DNA of 64,000 bases from positions 64,379,201 through 64,443,200 of the forward strand of contig OZ038422.1 of the NCBI GenBank assembly GCA_964036155.1, in the 5' to 3' direction. The stretch's first letter is position 1, and each line of letters opens with the position of its first letter. Shown piece after piece: positions 48,037 through 59,800 of this stretch. Made by a program: the position numbers and the translations under genes. The stretch is from Diploscapter coronatus (lineage: Eukaryota > Nematoda > Chromadorea > Rhabditida > Rhabditidae). Below the pieces are notes generated by a model that was not told the origin of the DNA, searched no databases, and worked only from the letters and a program-made list of their open reading frames with translations.

Positions 48037-49232
48037 CTAGCTTAAATGAGTTCCTTGAGCTTCGACAATATTCGACTTCTTCGCGATTCTAGAAGTATGA
48101 ATGAAGAATAGCCAAGTTCCGAAAGGAATCAGACCGTCCAGAATAAATTGGGGCTAAATTAATTACCATAATTAACTTATTAATTCACTAGTCTTAATTA
48201 CCCTAAGCTCCGTGTGTATAACTCCGGAGGTATTCTGCTTCTGGAACGATTGAAGAAAGACTGGGATGTTCATCGCGTACGAGAAAATCGTGCCAATTAT
48301 CGCGAACATCGCCCAGGTTGTTCTTAATTGGGGGTAATTAAGCAAAAGTGATTACCCTAGTTATCGAGTTAATTACTTTTGCTCTAGCATAAAGTGCTCT
48401 ATGCCAACGGACTCCAGGTATTTTTGAAGTGTGACTAGTAACGCCCAAATGATGTAGGAGCGATGCAAGCTGATGGTGAAGTACTAAATTGAGGCGATGC
48501 AATTAAATTGTTAATTAGAAGTCATTAAGAAGATAATTACTCTTGCTCTCAAAAGACTTGTCATGTCGAAGCTGATAGAGCTGACGATGTTATTGTAGAA
48601 AACCACGATATGACTTATAGCTAAGACGATAGAGCAGGTTACACACATCGTTATTATGGTTGAGCATTTGTCCTGAATTTTTCAAGCCTAACTTCGAGCT
48701 TCAATTTATTAAGTGAAGTTCTGAAGTTACTACTTGAAGTTTATGAAGTTAAATCTGAAATTTCTTGAACCTCAAAAATATTTACCTTGCCCCTCTCTTT
48801 ACGAGTGGCACACCAATGCGCCAGTGTTTTTGGAATGTAATACACGTAGGCGAGCATGAGAAAACGTGCTAAGGTCTGTAACCGTTTTAACTAATGGCAA
48901 TTTTCAGAGTACGCTTAAATAGCTTACAGGCAGCATGCTAAATATGGTCGCCCCTGGTGATAGACCGCCATCATTGGTCGCATAGTGGACGCTTAAATAA
49001 TTTTTAATTTAATCTGATAATAAAAACCCCTAGACTTCTATAAATTATTATTCATAATTTAAGTATTTTCTATCATGATTTATTTAATCTATGATACTTA
49101 TGTTAACCTCCCATTATATTCCGAATAACTGGAATTTTTGACTCCCTGATAGTCTTGGCTAGCTTCGTATAAAGCCGTTGAAGCATTAGGAAACATTTCA
49201 TCTGAGTTCGGATAATAATCGCTTTCGTTCAT
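48037..49232 (-). CDS. Uncharacterised five-pass membrane protein
   Basis: Seven exons (49108-49232, 48928-48991, 48786-48875, 48541-48672, 48377-48483, 48202-48322, 48037-48153) sum to 756 nt, 251 residues. The N-terminus is acidic and probably extracellular with N-glycosylation sequons (MNESDYYPNSDEMFPNASTA). About five hydrophobic segments follow: MLPTLARFLMLAYVYYIP; TIITMCVTCSIVLAISHIVV; HRSYIIWALLVTLQ; MFAIIGTIFSYAMNIPVFL; and FILDGLIPFGTWLFFIH. Basic loops (WCATRKERGK) lie between some of them. An orientation with the N-terminus outside and short loops resembles a truncated or divergent 7TM receptor, but no DRY or NPxxY motif is visible. No family is assigned. Three successive introns (48154-48201, 48323-48376, 48484-48540) are made almost entirely of TAATTA words. 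Confidence 0.62.
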
Positions 49233-49632
49233 AATTACCTAAATTTTAAATAAATTTTAAGACGATCAAGTTCAGAAACATGTTTGCCCTAGATTTAATC
49301 CTTTTATAGACGAGTTTTAAACAGGTGATTTGAGTTCTTATGAAAACGCATGTTCTTAAAGCCTTTAGTCTTTCCAATTATTTTTGGTTACCTTAAATAC
49401 GAAACCACAGGTTAGTGTCGTTTTATTTAAAAAAAAAATGTCGAATTTTATCTAATACATTTCACGAATTATAAATTACTATTCGTCTGAGAATGGAATC
49501 ATTTATTGTCAACATTTTGAAAAAACACATAAGAATTTTATATCTGTTAAAAGCATAATTATATCAATTCATCAAACTCAAAAACATTGTAATCACAGAA
49601 AATTTCGAGGTTATTCTTCATCATGCTCATTT
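49233..49632. other. Intergenic region
   Basis: About 400 bp of AT-rich DNA between two minus-strand genes; it carries the upstream region of the five-pass membrane protein gene. No feature is recognised. Confidence 0.5.
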
Positions 49633-52600
49633 TCAAACGATATGAACTCCCATATTTAGGGCGTAGATCTGAAAACACCAATAATTGTTTACCATTTGGA
49701 AATTTTCAGGGATTATTTCGCAATAAATTTCGACTTTCCTCAATCGGAATTGTTTTCAGCAAAATAAGCCTAGAGAATTGGTTTGTTTTTCATGTAACCG
49801 TACTTTCCTATTTCTTTAAGACCGAAAAATCTTTCCCCCTCAATATTCTCCGTACTATTTCTCCATTACAGCTGGAAATAACATGAAAATAATGAAGGGA
49901 AGATTTTTCTGCCGTAAAAACAGGACAATATTTTGTAGCGCATACCTTACTCCACTTTAGTTGCCCTGGCACGGAGCGGGTATGCCTTCGGTAGACCTAA
50001 ATAATTATTTTTATTTAAATTATTATACTTGATTATTCGCCTTCGTTTGAGACTCTGGTTCACATTCCCACACTCCTTTAACTGCGAAGAGCTCTACCTA
50101 AAATTGTATAGTTGGCTAGTTTAATTTGAGTTATTATCACAAACACCAGCAATATAATTGAAAATTAAGTCATAAAGAGGTATTATGAGAGATATGATTC
50201 AGCAGGAAAAAATAAAATGTGATATTATAAGATAGCATCCTATATATTCAAAGAAAAACGTTAAACTAAGGAGGACATTAAATTTAAAATAAATAGAATT
50301 TAGAATTCTCACTGATTTCAGTTTATTCTTCTCGATGTAGGCTTTGAGCAGCGAGTGGGCGATTTCTACGGTTTCGGCGTAAATCGCCAAAATCCGGCCG
50401 GTTTTCTGACCGACGATGAATCCATCCACGGTTTCGCCGTTTGTCGCGGCAAGAATTTGGCTATTTTCCAGCAAAATCTAAAATTCTTTATCATTTATTT
50501 AAATATTATTTAGCATAAAATTATTGACAGGAAATATTATTCATTTGACTGGCTTTTTAGATCATAAAATTATATAATAGTTTCAGTTAATACGTCTAAA
50601 TTAGACATACACATTGTAACATAGCAAAAATTACTGAAGTATTTTACTGTTATAGATTAATTTATTGAGTTTTATATACTACCTCCAACAAAGTATCCCT
50701 TCTCAGTCCGGTGAACGAATTATCGAAATCGCCTAACGCATCCAAATGATCCTTAGAGCATTCCTCAATCGTGACTCCTAAGAGTAAAATATCTAATTCA
50801 GCCGTTTTAATTATAATCTACCTTCAGCAGGCAATAGGGTTTTCAGGAGTTTCGAGGTATCGAACTTATAGAGGAAAAACGTGTTCCGATCAGTAACCAG
50901 GAAGCCGGCGTCATCCCTCCATGTGTCTGATTCCTAAATAAAACCAATTTAATAATTAAACTATAAAATATTAAAGTTAAAAAATGGCAATTTTACTGAA
51001 TAATGCATGTCATAAAAGACATCGAATTATGCGCACTTCAAATATGCTATCAATTTTATTTGCACAATATATATATATATATCTTTACTATAACTTAGCA
51101 GAAACAGTGTATATCGATAACTTCAGACATGCTTTAAAATATCTATAACAACATATATTTACTTGACCATATTCATCTTAGAAACTACCTCAAAAGTATC
51201 CATCGTCAAGTTCTTCTTTAGCTCCAAATTGAATCTGCCCAATGTCTTCTCGGACAGAATGTGGTTGAGATGGCATTCGACCGGTCTGGCCTCGGGCACG
51301 GTGTGGAACCGCTCAACGATGGGGAGTAAAGTGCGATTCTCCTTTTCATCCTAAAATAGTTTTTTTTAATGTTTCATACAATTTCATAGCATAGCCAGTT
51401 TTGCATTATTCAACCTGTCTTCTTCCGTAGTTGTCATAATAATTTTTAAGATTAATCAAATTTTAAGATATAGTGTCATTATTTTCTTGTGTTTCAGTTA
51501 ATTTTATATTATGATTTTTTCAATTTTATTGGTTGTATGTTATTATTTGCAATATATCCAGATAAATATATATTACGAACTTTAAAGGTATTGTTCAGCA
51601 TAAGTTTCAGAGAGTATGCTGGATTATTGATTTTCCAATAACCGAATTATAAATGGTCAAATATATTCACCTTTTGAACTGCTATTTTAATCTAACGACA
51701 TTTTTCTTGTATTTTCCTCAGCTTCATAACTTCAAAACGAAAACAAAAGGAAGTTTCAAATCGCGTAACGGAGTTTGACCTCAAAATTTGCGATCTCATC
51801 GCGCGCTTTCCTTAATTTTCCTCAAAAGCGCCGTTTTTTTGTTTGAAGTTTCAAGGCGATTTTTCCCGTGACTTTCTATGCATGAATTAGCTATCGGGAC
51901 GCGGCCAGCATAAACGAGAAAATTGAGGAAATCTTATGCATTTTGCTTCGGAAGATCTAGAGATTTTAGGTCAAATCGGGGAGAAAATCGCGAAATTCGG
52001 GCTAATAATTGAATAAATTCATTTAGAAAATTGAATAGGGCAAGTTTCGAGAAAAAGTAAGTGAAAACGGAAAACTTTCACGATACTTCAGTTAAGGCTC
52101 TGCATTTGAATAAAATAAATATGTATCATAGAAAAACTTATCTAAATTTATAACTAAAGAAATTTAATGATGGCAAAAATACACCCAAAAAAAACCCCCT
52201 AAATCTATGATTAGTAAAAGATCAATTCCTCTGAAATGACTCCCCTATCAATTTTTATCGAGTCTACGCTGAATTGCATCGAAGGTTGTATTGCCCTTGA
52301 ATTAAAATTAATTTGGTTGGAAAATTTCGCGAATTTAGTCTCATTTCATCAGAGTACATCGATTTAGGCGGTATTTCAGAGAATCTTATCATAGTGCAAA
52401 TCTTTTCAAATTTTAGGCCGCTAGGTAATTTGATCTTCATTGCAAAAAATAGCCGAAAAATTCTAGGAACTTCGATAAAACTTGACGTGTTCATAATTTG
52501 AACTGTAAAAATAATAAAATAATAACCTGCTATTTGTGTCGCAGGTTTCCATTTGAATAGAAATTTGTAATTTTTTGTTTGTATCATTTTGACAAAAAAA

Positions 52601-54813
52601 AAACCCCCAAAATCAGTAAAAATCTTCGAATGAAAGTTTCCAAATTTAGCTCATTTTCCCTTTCCCTAGCCTGCGAAAACTAGTTGCTAAAGCAATTTAT
52701 CGTCAGGGGCATCGATTTCTGCGTTGAAAGTTGTGGTGGTCAAATCTTCACCCCCCTCTCTCCTCACAGAGCTAGAACCGGTCCTGTTCATTGCTTTAAT
52801 CCCTAATACTTTCCCTTTTCGAGGCTAAAATCCACATCTAATGTTAAGGGATGGACCCGTAAAACGGATCGCATATCAAACAAGCCGATCTGGTTAATAC
52901 AGTCAACTTTTTGTGACAGGGAATACAGGTTTGGGGGATGGGAATTGATTATCCGCAAAGTCTCGTGATAGAAAGAAAGTGAAGGTTGAGGTTAAGGATA
53001 TATGAAATTCTTCTAGAAAAGGGAATATATGAAATCTCTTCTGAAAAGGATATATCAAATTTCCTCGTGAAAAAAATTTAGACAAATCTATATTTTTTCT
53101 CGCTAACTCATAAAGATGAACGCGACAAGTCAAAGTTATGTGGCATTCAAACGCGTTTTCGATCTTGTGATAAGTTGACAATATCAATAGCTTTCTAAAA
53201 TTTTCGCTAAGCAAGCCATACATTCTCACAGAAAATGTTTGCCTAATGCTAGAAGGTCAATCCCATAACACATCAAGATCGTATCTATCTGTAAGCCTCC
53301 CTAAATTCCAACTAGAAATTTTTGCCAATATCGAAATTTAAATGCATAAAATCTCGTCATGTATTGTTCAGGTTATCTTCAGAAATCTCTGCTATATTGG
53401 AAAGATAGTCCCAAAAATGCCGTCGGGGTAATAAATTTCGTATTTTGGCACTTCACGTTCATTGAGAAGACCTCCAAAATTGTGGCATGAATCGACAACG
53501 CCCCACAATAAACCGGATTCGCGATTTGCGTTGAACGAAGAAAACACTTTTCCAAATTTCTCCTAGGCAAAAACACGTACAAATTGACCATTTCGCTCTA
53601 ATGCCATTCTTTAGTCAGACAATTTATGGGTCGATAAAAATCGTTGGTGGGACGAGGACTATGTTTCAAATCTTTGGACAAGAAATCAAATTAATTTGAA
53701 GTTAATACCACCATCTGTGACGTTGTTGGAGAAAGTGAAACTACAACACTTGGAATTATGCTACAATAGTAAAAGTCATGAGTAGTGATGTTTCGAGGTT
53801 TTGGCTAAACTATTATAGGATCTGTTTCTCTTCAATATATTCGCCCGGTTAATATTCTAGTCTAAATTCCGATATTGCTCTCTTACCAAGTATGTCTGAA
53901 ACGTAAGTCAAGTATTCTTGCATTTAGACAACATACTCATATAATACTTGACACTTAGTTTCATTCAAAATATCCCAGATAGAACCAACGTCAAGAAGAT
54001 TTCAATAGCATATTTTTGCGAGAATTCGATTTCAAAATGTTACTGCTCGACTATTTGACCATTCTTTATCCCCCTTCAATAGACTGACCTGTACAGAGAC
54101 GACTTGAATCTCGGACTGCTCGGACGTCGGATGGGTGATTTTGACATATTTCCCTTTGAGTGATGTGTGCACCGGCAACAGAATGCAGTAGCCCTGCGTT
54201 GCTGAATAGGGGATTATCGCGTGCGACGCCAACGGGTGTCCTAGAAAAATATATGTGAAATATGAGAAAATCTCGCATATTATATATATATATATGGTTT
54301 AAAAGAAGCATTTTTATAAATAACCTGAAAAATATAAAATATGAAAAAAAAACCCCCGCAGATGTTGAACTTTGAATAGAAACTTATTTTTGGTTGAAGC
54401 CTGTATTTTTAGAAGTGTCCTAGACAATATATATGAAATATATGCAAACCCCGCATAGATTTTGAGGATAAAGATGATATTTTGAGATCGTACTTTAGTC
54501 AATATAAATTAGATCATAGCACATTTTGCAATTATTCTATAAGTTTCAGAAAATATCATTATCGCTTTAAAAATTCGACATATAATAATTGATTGCCTAA
54601 TTTCCATGACAAAATTTTTAGCATAATTTCTCAGCTAATTTGAATTTAAATAGCCCAAAAGGAGTATTTGACCGATTTCTATCTCAAGATACGAATAACT
54701 TTGAAACTTATTCAAATCTAAGCATTCTTACCATGCAGATCACTAGCTTTCGCCTCCTTGTAAAGTCCTTCGATGGAAAACGGCGGTTTCGGAAATGACT
54801 CAACTAGCGACAT
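49633..54813 (-). CDS. Nematode-specific protein, DUF1248-like (possible acetyltransferase fold)
   Basis: Nine exons (54732-54813, 54089-54240, 51189-51350, 50822-50933, 50683-50777, 50313-50477, 50029-50097, 49946-49996, 49633-49668) sum to 924 nt, 307 residues. The C-terminal half has the pattern I associate with nematode DUF1248 proteins: FDNSFTGLRRDTLLE, then GFIVGQKTGRILAIYAE, AHSLLKAYIEKN, LFAVKGVWECE, YRRHTRSVPGQLKWSKIYAL and the end NMGVHIV. These proteins are thought to have a GNAT-like fold, but no acetyl-CoA site can be confirmed by eye. No signal peptide or TM segment is seen, so it is probably cytosolic. The start (ATG at 54813) directly follows a TTTAG acceptor, consistent with trans-splicing. 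The intron 51351-54088 (2.7 kb) is unusually long and carries tandem and dispersed repeats. Confidence 0.65.
51066..51084. repeat. AT dinucleotide microsatellite
   Basis: An uninterrupted run of about nine AT units inside an intron of the DUF1248-like gene. A second similar run is at about 54280-54296 in the same gene. Confidence 0.85.
52839..52884 (+). repeat. Dispersed repeat, copy 3
   Basis: Begins ATGTTAAGGGATGGACCCGT and continues AAAACGGATCGCATATCAAA. It aligns with the copies at 18827 and 34107. It sits in the long intron of the DUF1248-like gene. Confidence 0.55.
52995..53072 (+). repeat. Three-unit tandem repeat
   Basis: Three consecutive units of about 26 bp with the form AAGG(A)ATATATSAAATYT followed by TCTTCTRGAA-like sequence. 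The units have diverged by a few bases. Non-coding, within the long intron 51351-54088. Confidence 0.65.
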
Positions 54814-56876
54814 ACCTAAAGAGTCAATTTTACTGATAAGGCAATAATCAATCTCTAGTGATAAATTCTAAACGGTGACTTATGAACCTCATGAATACAA
54901 GATTCTAAATATGAAACGGATATATTTAAAAGGGTATCTTATATTTTTCTATGCAAGGTGGTCTTTTATTTAACGATGTCTAATGATAAACTGCTAAAAG
55001 AGTGTTAAGGAGGAATGTCGAAATTGCGCGTCGCGTCTAAAGTGACGGAGATTTGGCAAAATTTAGCGAATGTCGCGCCCCGAAGGTAGAAAATGTTAGA
55101 ACGAGGGAAAAGAAGAAGAGAAATGAGAAATAGTATTTGAAAATTGGAGAGAAAAGATCGAGGAAGAGAAAGAAAGACAGTCAAAGTGTGAAAAGTTTGA
55201 GGTGAAAAGATAGAGAAAGAGAAGAAATATATGGAAAAGATAGATAAAAATATAGAAAGTGAGAAATAGCATGAAGTTATAGAGAAACAAAGTTAGAGAA
55301 AGAATATGACAAAGGAAGACAGCAAAAGGTGCAGAAAACTGCAAAATAGTATTTCAATTTAAGAGACGAAAAGGAAAATGATAATGTATCTTATCATCAT
55401 TGTAAGTCTATCTTCAACAATTAGCGATAGCGAAATATCACTCGAAAATTAGAGAGTATGAAAGTTAGAGGCGTTTTGTCTAGGAAAAAGTGGGCGTGGC
55501 TAAATTCTTTCCCTCAAGAAAGAGGGCGGGGCTTATTTCATCCTTTTCTCGCGACAGGCTTCTGTATAAAACTTTTATTCTAATAGCGTTCTTTCTCATG
55601 CTATTTCTCTGCCCTTTGCTTCTTTTCCTGACCTAGATAGTGACCACAATCTTTCTCTCAATTTTCCATACTATTTCTCGGATTTCACCCCCTCTAACAT
55701 GACGCCTCAGGGCTATAGGAACTTTAACGCCACGGAACTACGCATATTTCGAGAAATTTAGAAAGAAATAAATAGTATGGGGAAGTTCTAAAGAAAAAGA
55801 CAGAAAATAGATAGTATTGAAAAATCAGAGAATAAAAGATACAGGAAAACTTAATACTATGAGAAAATGAGAGAATTAAAGATAGAGGAAAGAGAAATAA
55901 TATGAGAAGATGAGGGAATAAGATAGAGAAGGTAGAAATAGTAGGCGGAAAAGAGGTCCTGTATTCTTTTTCTCTGCTCTATTTTTGTCCAAACTATCTC
56001 TTTGAAAGTAAAAGGATACAGAATCATCTCTGAATAGAGAAGATGTGTTAATTTGTACACTCTGTAAACAACTCTAACATTTTCTAACAATAGGATCATT
56101 GTATAAATCAAAATTAGATAGGCAAAAAGTTTTGGAAACAAAAATTTTGTAACTTTTTGAAAATTCGATTTGTATATTTATGGTTCACATTAGGACGAGA
56201 CTAACTATCCTTCAAATTTTCTAAATTGTATTTGAAGTCTCATGAAGCCAACAATAATATTTCAGAAAAGGCTGATCTTCACCGTCTAACACTATCTTTT
56301 CTCGGAAAAAATTTATGTAACGCTTTTCAGCGAATTTTAATTCTAAGTGCTCATTAAATGGTCCAGTAAAGCCTTGAAAGTGTTCTCGAAAAATGAAAAA
56401 TCTAACACTTGTTCTAGATCGATCAATAGATAATATTAAAACAAAGTCTCAGTTGGCGGCGATCGGAAACTCGTTATTCACAACTATTTCCTTTGATTCG
56501 TTTGAAACCTATCTTTAGTCAATCTTTCTTCAGATAACATCTCCCAACATGCGTATCGACTTTCGATGTCTTAAGAGAAATGCCAGGTTTCCGTTGCAAA
56601 TTCTTTTACAATTTGCTTTTCCATTCTCATAAAAAATAATTTTAAAAATTTATTGCAAATAAATAAAAACCGAGTATCAAGTGAGAAATTCGCTAAGTGA
56701 AAGAATCGTTTCATCCGTATTTAAAATAGGCGGAGTCTGAAAAAATTGAACAGGGGTCAAAAAATTAAAATTGGAAATTTTCGCTCCTCAATTTAGAAGT
56801 CTAAAAAAATAGAAAATTTGGGGTGGAGTCTGGAAAAATGGGGCAGGGGTGAAAGATAAAATTTCAAATTCATTCC
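54814..56876. other. Intergenic region with long purine/pyrimidine blocks
   Basis: From about 55090 to 55380 and again 55740-55960 the plus strand is purine-rich (repeated AGAAATAGTATGA and GAGAGAAAAGATAGAG words). From about 55560 to 55690 it is pyrimidine-rich, with CCATACTATTTCTCGGA. GGGCG boxes occur at about 55489, 55523 and 56732. No credible exon was found; the open frames here are low-complexity shadows. Confidence 0.55.
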
Positions 56877-59800
56877 TCAGTTTAACAAGTCCATCATTCG
56901 GACCGGCTTTTTGACGGCGTTGCTGAATCCCTGGTTGTATTTGTAGTGGACCTGACCGATGGCTCCGGAAGTTTCTGGCACCGGGGTTTCGGTCCTGGAA
57001 CAGTTCTTGTTCCTTTCTTGCTCTTCAATTTGCTTCATTCTGGAACTGCCACCGGGGGTTTCAGAACGTTCCGGGACATCTTCTGAATCGTCGACGGAAA
57101 TTGCAGAAAACGAAGAGCCCAGCTTGATAAGCTCGATCTGGAAATTCTATTTTTCAGCAGAGTTCTGGAACTAGTTAGTGAAAAATATTAGCTTTTCTAA
57201 TGCACATTTACATGAAACGTGCATTATGAAAATTGAAAACGATAATATATTTCTTATTTCAAAGGATTTTCTTGAAGTGTTCATTCTGGTAGGTTTGTAT
57301 TCAACAGTTAGACAAATAGCTCATTTTTAATAAGTAACATATATTTTGAAAAAAAACATAAACCAACCTTTTTAGCGATCATTTGTCTTGCAGCATTGGG
57401 CAAATCAGTTCCGGATGATTCTGACGAGGTCACGGGATATTGAACGACTTGATCAATTGGGCTGAAAAATAGATTTGAGCAAAAATCAATAAATAAAAAA
57501 ATTCTTACGGCTGGAAGACGAATTTAGTGTCGTTGTCAATTGTCGTGGGCACGAATGTCAGACTGTAGTCGATCATTACTTGGACTAAAAATTAAAATAT
57601 TATCTTTTTTAGAAAAAAATCTACAAAATTGATCAATTTTGAACGAAAATCACCATTTAAAAAATATATATATAATTTCGTTATTTTTAATTTTAAGAAA
57701 AATAAGTTTCAGGCTAATTTTTACTTGTATGCTCAATTTGATCCTTCTCCTTCTTGGTGTACAATGTTTCGTTAGCCTGAAATTTTTAAAAGTTAATTTC
57801 TCGGAAAAATCAAACTTACAGCCCTCATTGCGGGTTGAACGATTTGAACCAGGTAGGGGTAAACGTCGAAAAGCAGAGGTAGAGCAGACAGACCCGCGTG
57901 GCGGGAGCCTGAAGCTTTTCCCATTGAAATATTCTATGGTTTTATTATCAGATTTTTTGAAAATTTATACAACATTTTCTCATTTCATAAATGGAATTCT
58001 AAACTAGATGGATGGAACCGCTGAATGGTCTCGCTCAAAGTTCTATTTCCCTTTCAAATATTCGAAACATATCCAAAAATTCTCAAAGTTTCCCTTCAAC
58101 CTACCTCTCAAAGTAGACAGCACCTCAGTGCAAGCTTTGGATTTTTGCAGCATTTGAAAGTCGGACTGAGGGATTTGGAAGTGGGTTCTGAGAATTATTA
58201 AAAAATTCAAAAGTTAAAAAAAATCAAAATCAAACTTGGCATGTGTAGCCACTATCATGTGCAACTTGGCGTAGAACACGATCATGTACTTCATTAGGGA
58301 GTAGTTTTGAGTCGTCGCTACCTAAATTTTTCTATTTTTCAAATAGATCATTTCAAAGATTGAAATTGTGAGAAGATTGTTCCCAGGAGCCTACGGATTT
58401 GCATTCAAATCATACAAAAGTGTTTCGATCTCTAAAAATTCTATCTTCAAGTTTTCCTCTTTAAATAACAAACGTTCCAAACACACTATCGATTTAGAAA
58501 AATGTTTAAATCTTCAAATTTTCTGGAACATATCATAAGAATAAAAAATATCTAACAAGGGAAGTGCACAGATCGGAACTCGCAGATCTTGACACAATTA
58601 GCGAAGATGACCTTTTCCAATGACGAGGATCACGATGATGAAGTCAAAATCCATCAAATAGGAACTTAGAAGTAGGAAATTGGTAAAAACCCTCGACTCT
58701 TTACTTGCATTCACAAATTTATAAATTTGCATAAATTTTTGACGAGCGAGTTTGCTCATTTCTCAAACAAAATAAGAGTGAAAAATGGCTGCGAATGCCC
58801 TTGTTCTAGGTCCCTCTATTTGGCGAGTTTAGACTTTACCATCGTGATATTCCATCATCGAAAACCCCTGCTTGGTAATTTTGATCAAAATCTGCGAGTT
58901 CCGATCTGTGCATTTCCCTTGTGAAGATTAAAAAATCTGATTTTAAAAAATAAGAAAAAAAAGTTTAGAAAAGTCTCGCCTTCTGATTGATTGTATCCCA
59001 GAAAGTGAAAGTATTAGCTGCCCTGTTCAAAGTGCCGATTGGAAGGTTGACGGCCGTGTAATTTGCATGAAGTCCGGCAACGAAACGGTCATCTCCCTGA
59101 GAATATCCATTTTTTAAAAATTAAAATAAATTTTTGAAAAATAAGAAAAAAGTAAAATTTCGAACTTTGCACCTGATCAATAGCAACTCGCTCAATTCGC
59201 TGAAGTCTCTGTTTCATAGAGAAGAGGTGACCTTTGCTGAAATTACAAGATTAAATTTTCGAAAATGATATAGGTTCAGAATTTATAAAATGAAAACAAG
59301 ATAATAAAATTCGGCTCCAAGTGTGTAAGGAGTGAGAAATATGATAACAATTGCAAGTTTCCAAATGCATAAACCCAACTAAAAGTAATAAATAAAATGG
59401 CTCGTAAGAGAAAATAACGCTTAATAAGATTAATTTTAAAAATAAAACTACTTACTTATCCAAGTGCCTGCTGAACTCCAGAACCATCGAGAAGGCTTCG
59501 AACAGAGATTTGTTGGCATTTTGCACCGACGACTCGGCCGCCCAAAGTTAGAAAATTCTCCCTTTTTCAAAAACGTGTCAAATTACCTGTTCGACCTGTT
59601 TCGCGGTAATCCTCTTGCCTTGATTCGAGTTGCCCAAAAGTTGAAGCGTGTTCAATGAAGAACGGACGTCGCATTCTGAAATTCAAATTGTCTTAAAAAT
59701 TCGATACATATGATTCAGAAAAATAATGACGATAAAAAAGAAGGGATGGCTAATGTACTCTTCAGATTGGCTTACAATTCAATTTTCGATTTACTAGTCT

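Noticed and set aside
51351..54088. Nested gene in the long DUF1248-like intron
   Set aside because: Several open frames exist (for example 52264-52587, 52903-53229, 53379-53591), but none shows a family pattern or a credible exon chain. Repeats account for part of the length.
57837..57870. tRNA T-arm-like word GATTTGAACCAGG
   Set aside because: It is part of a ctf-18 coding exon (LVQIVQPAMRA) and has no cloverleaf around it.
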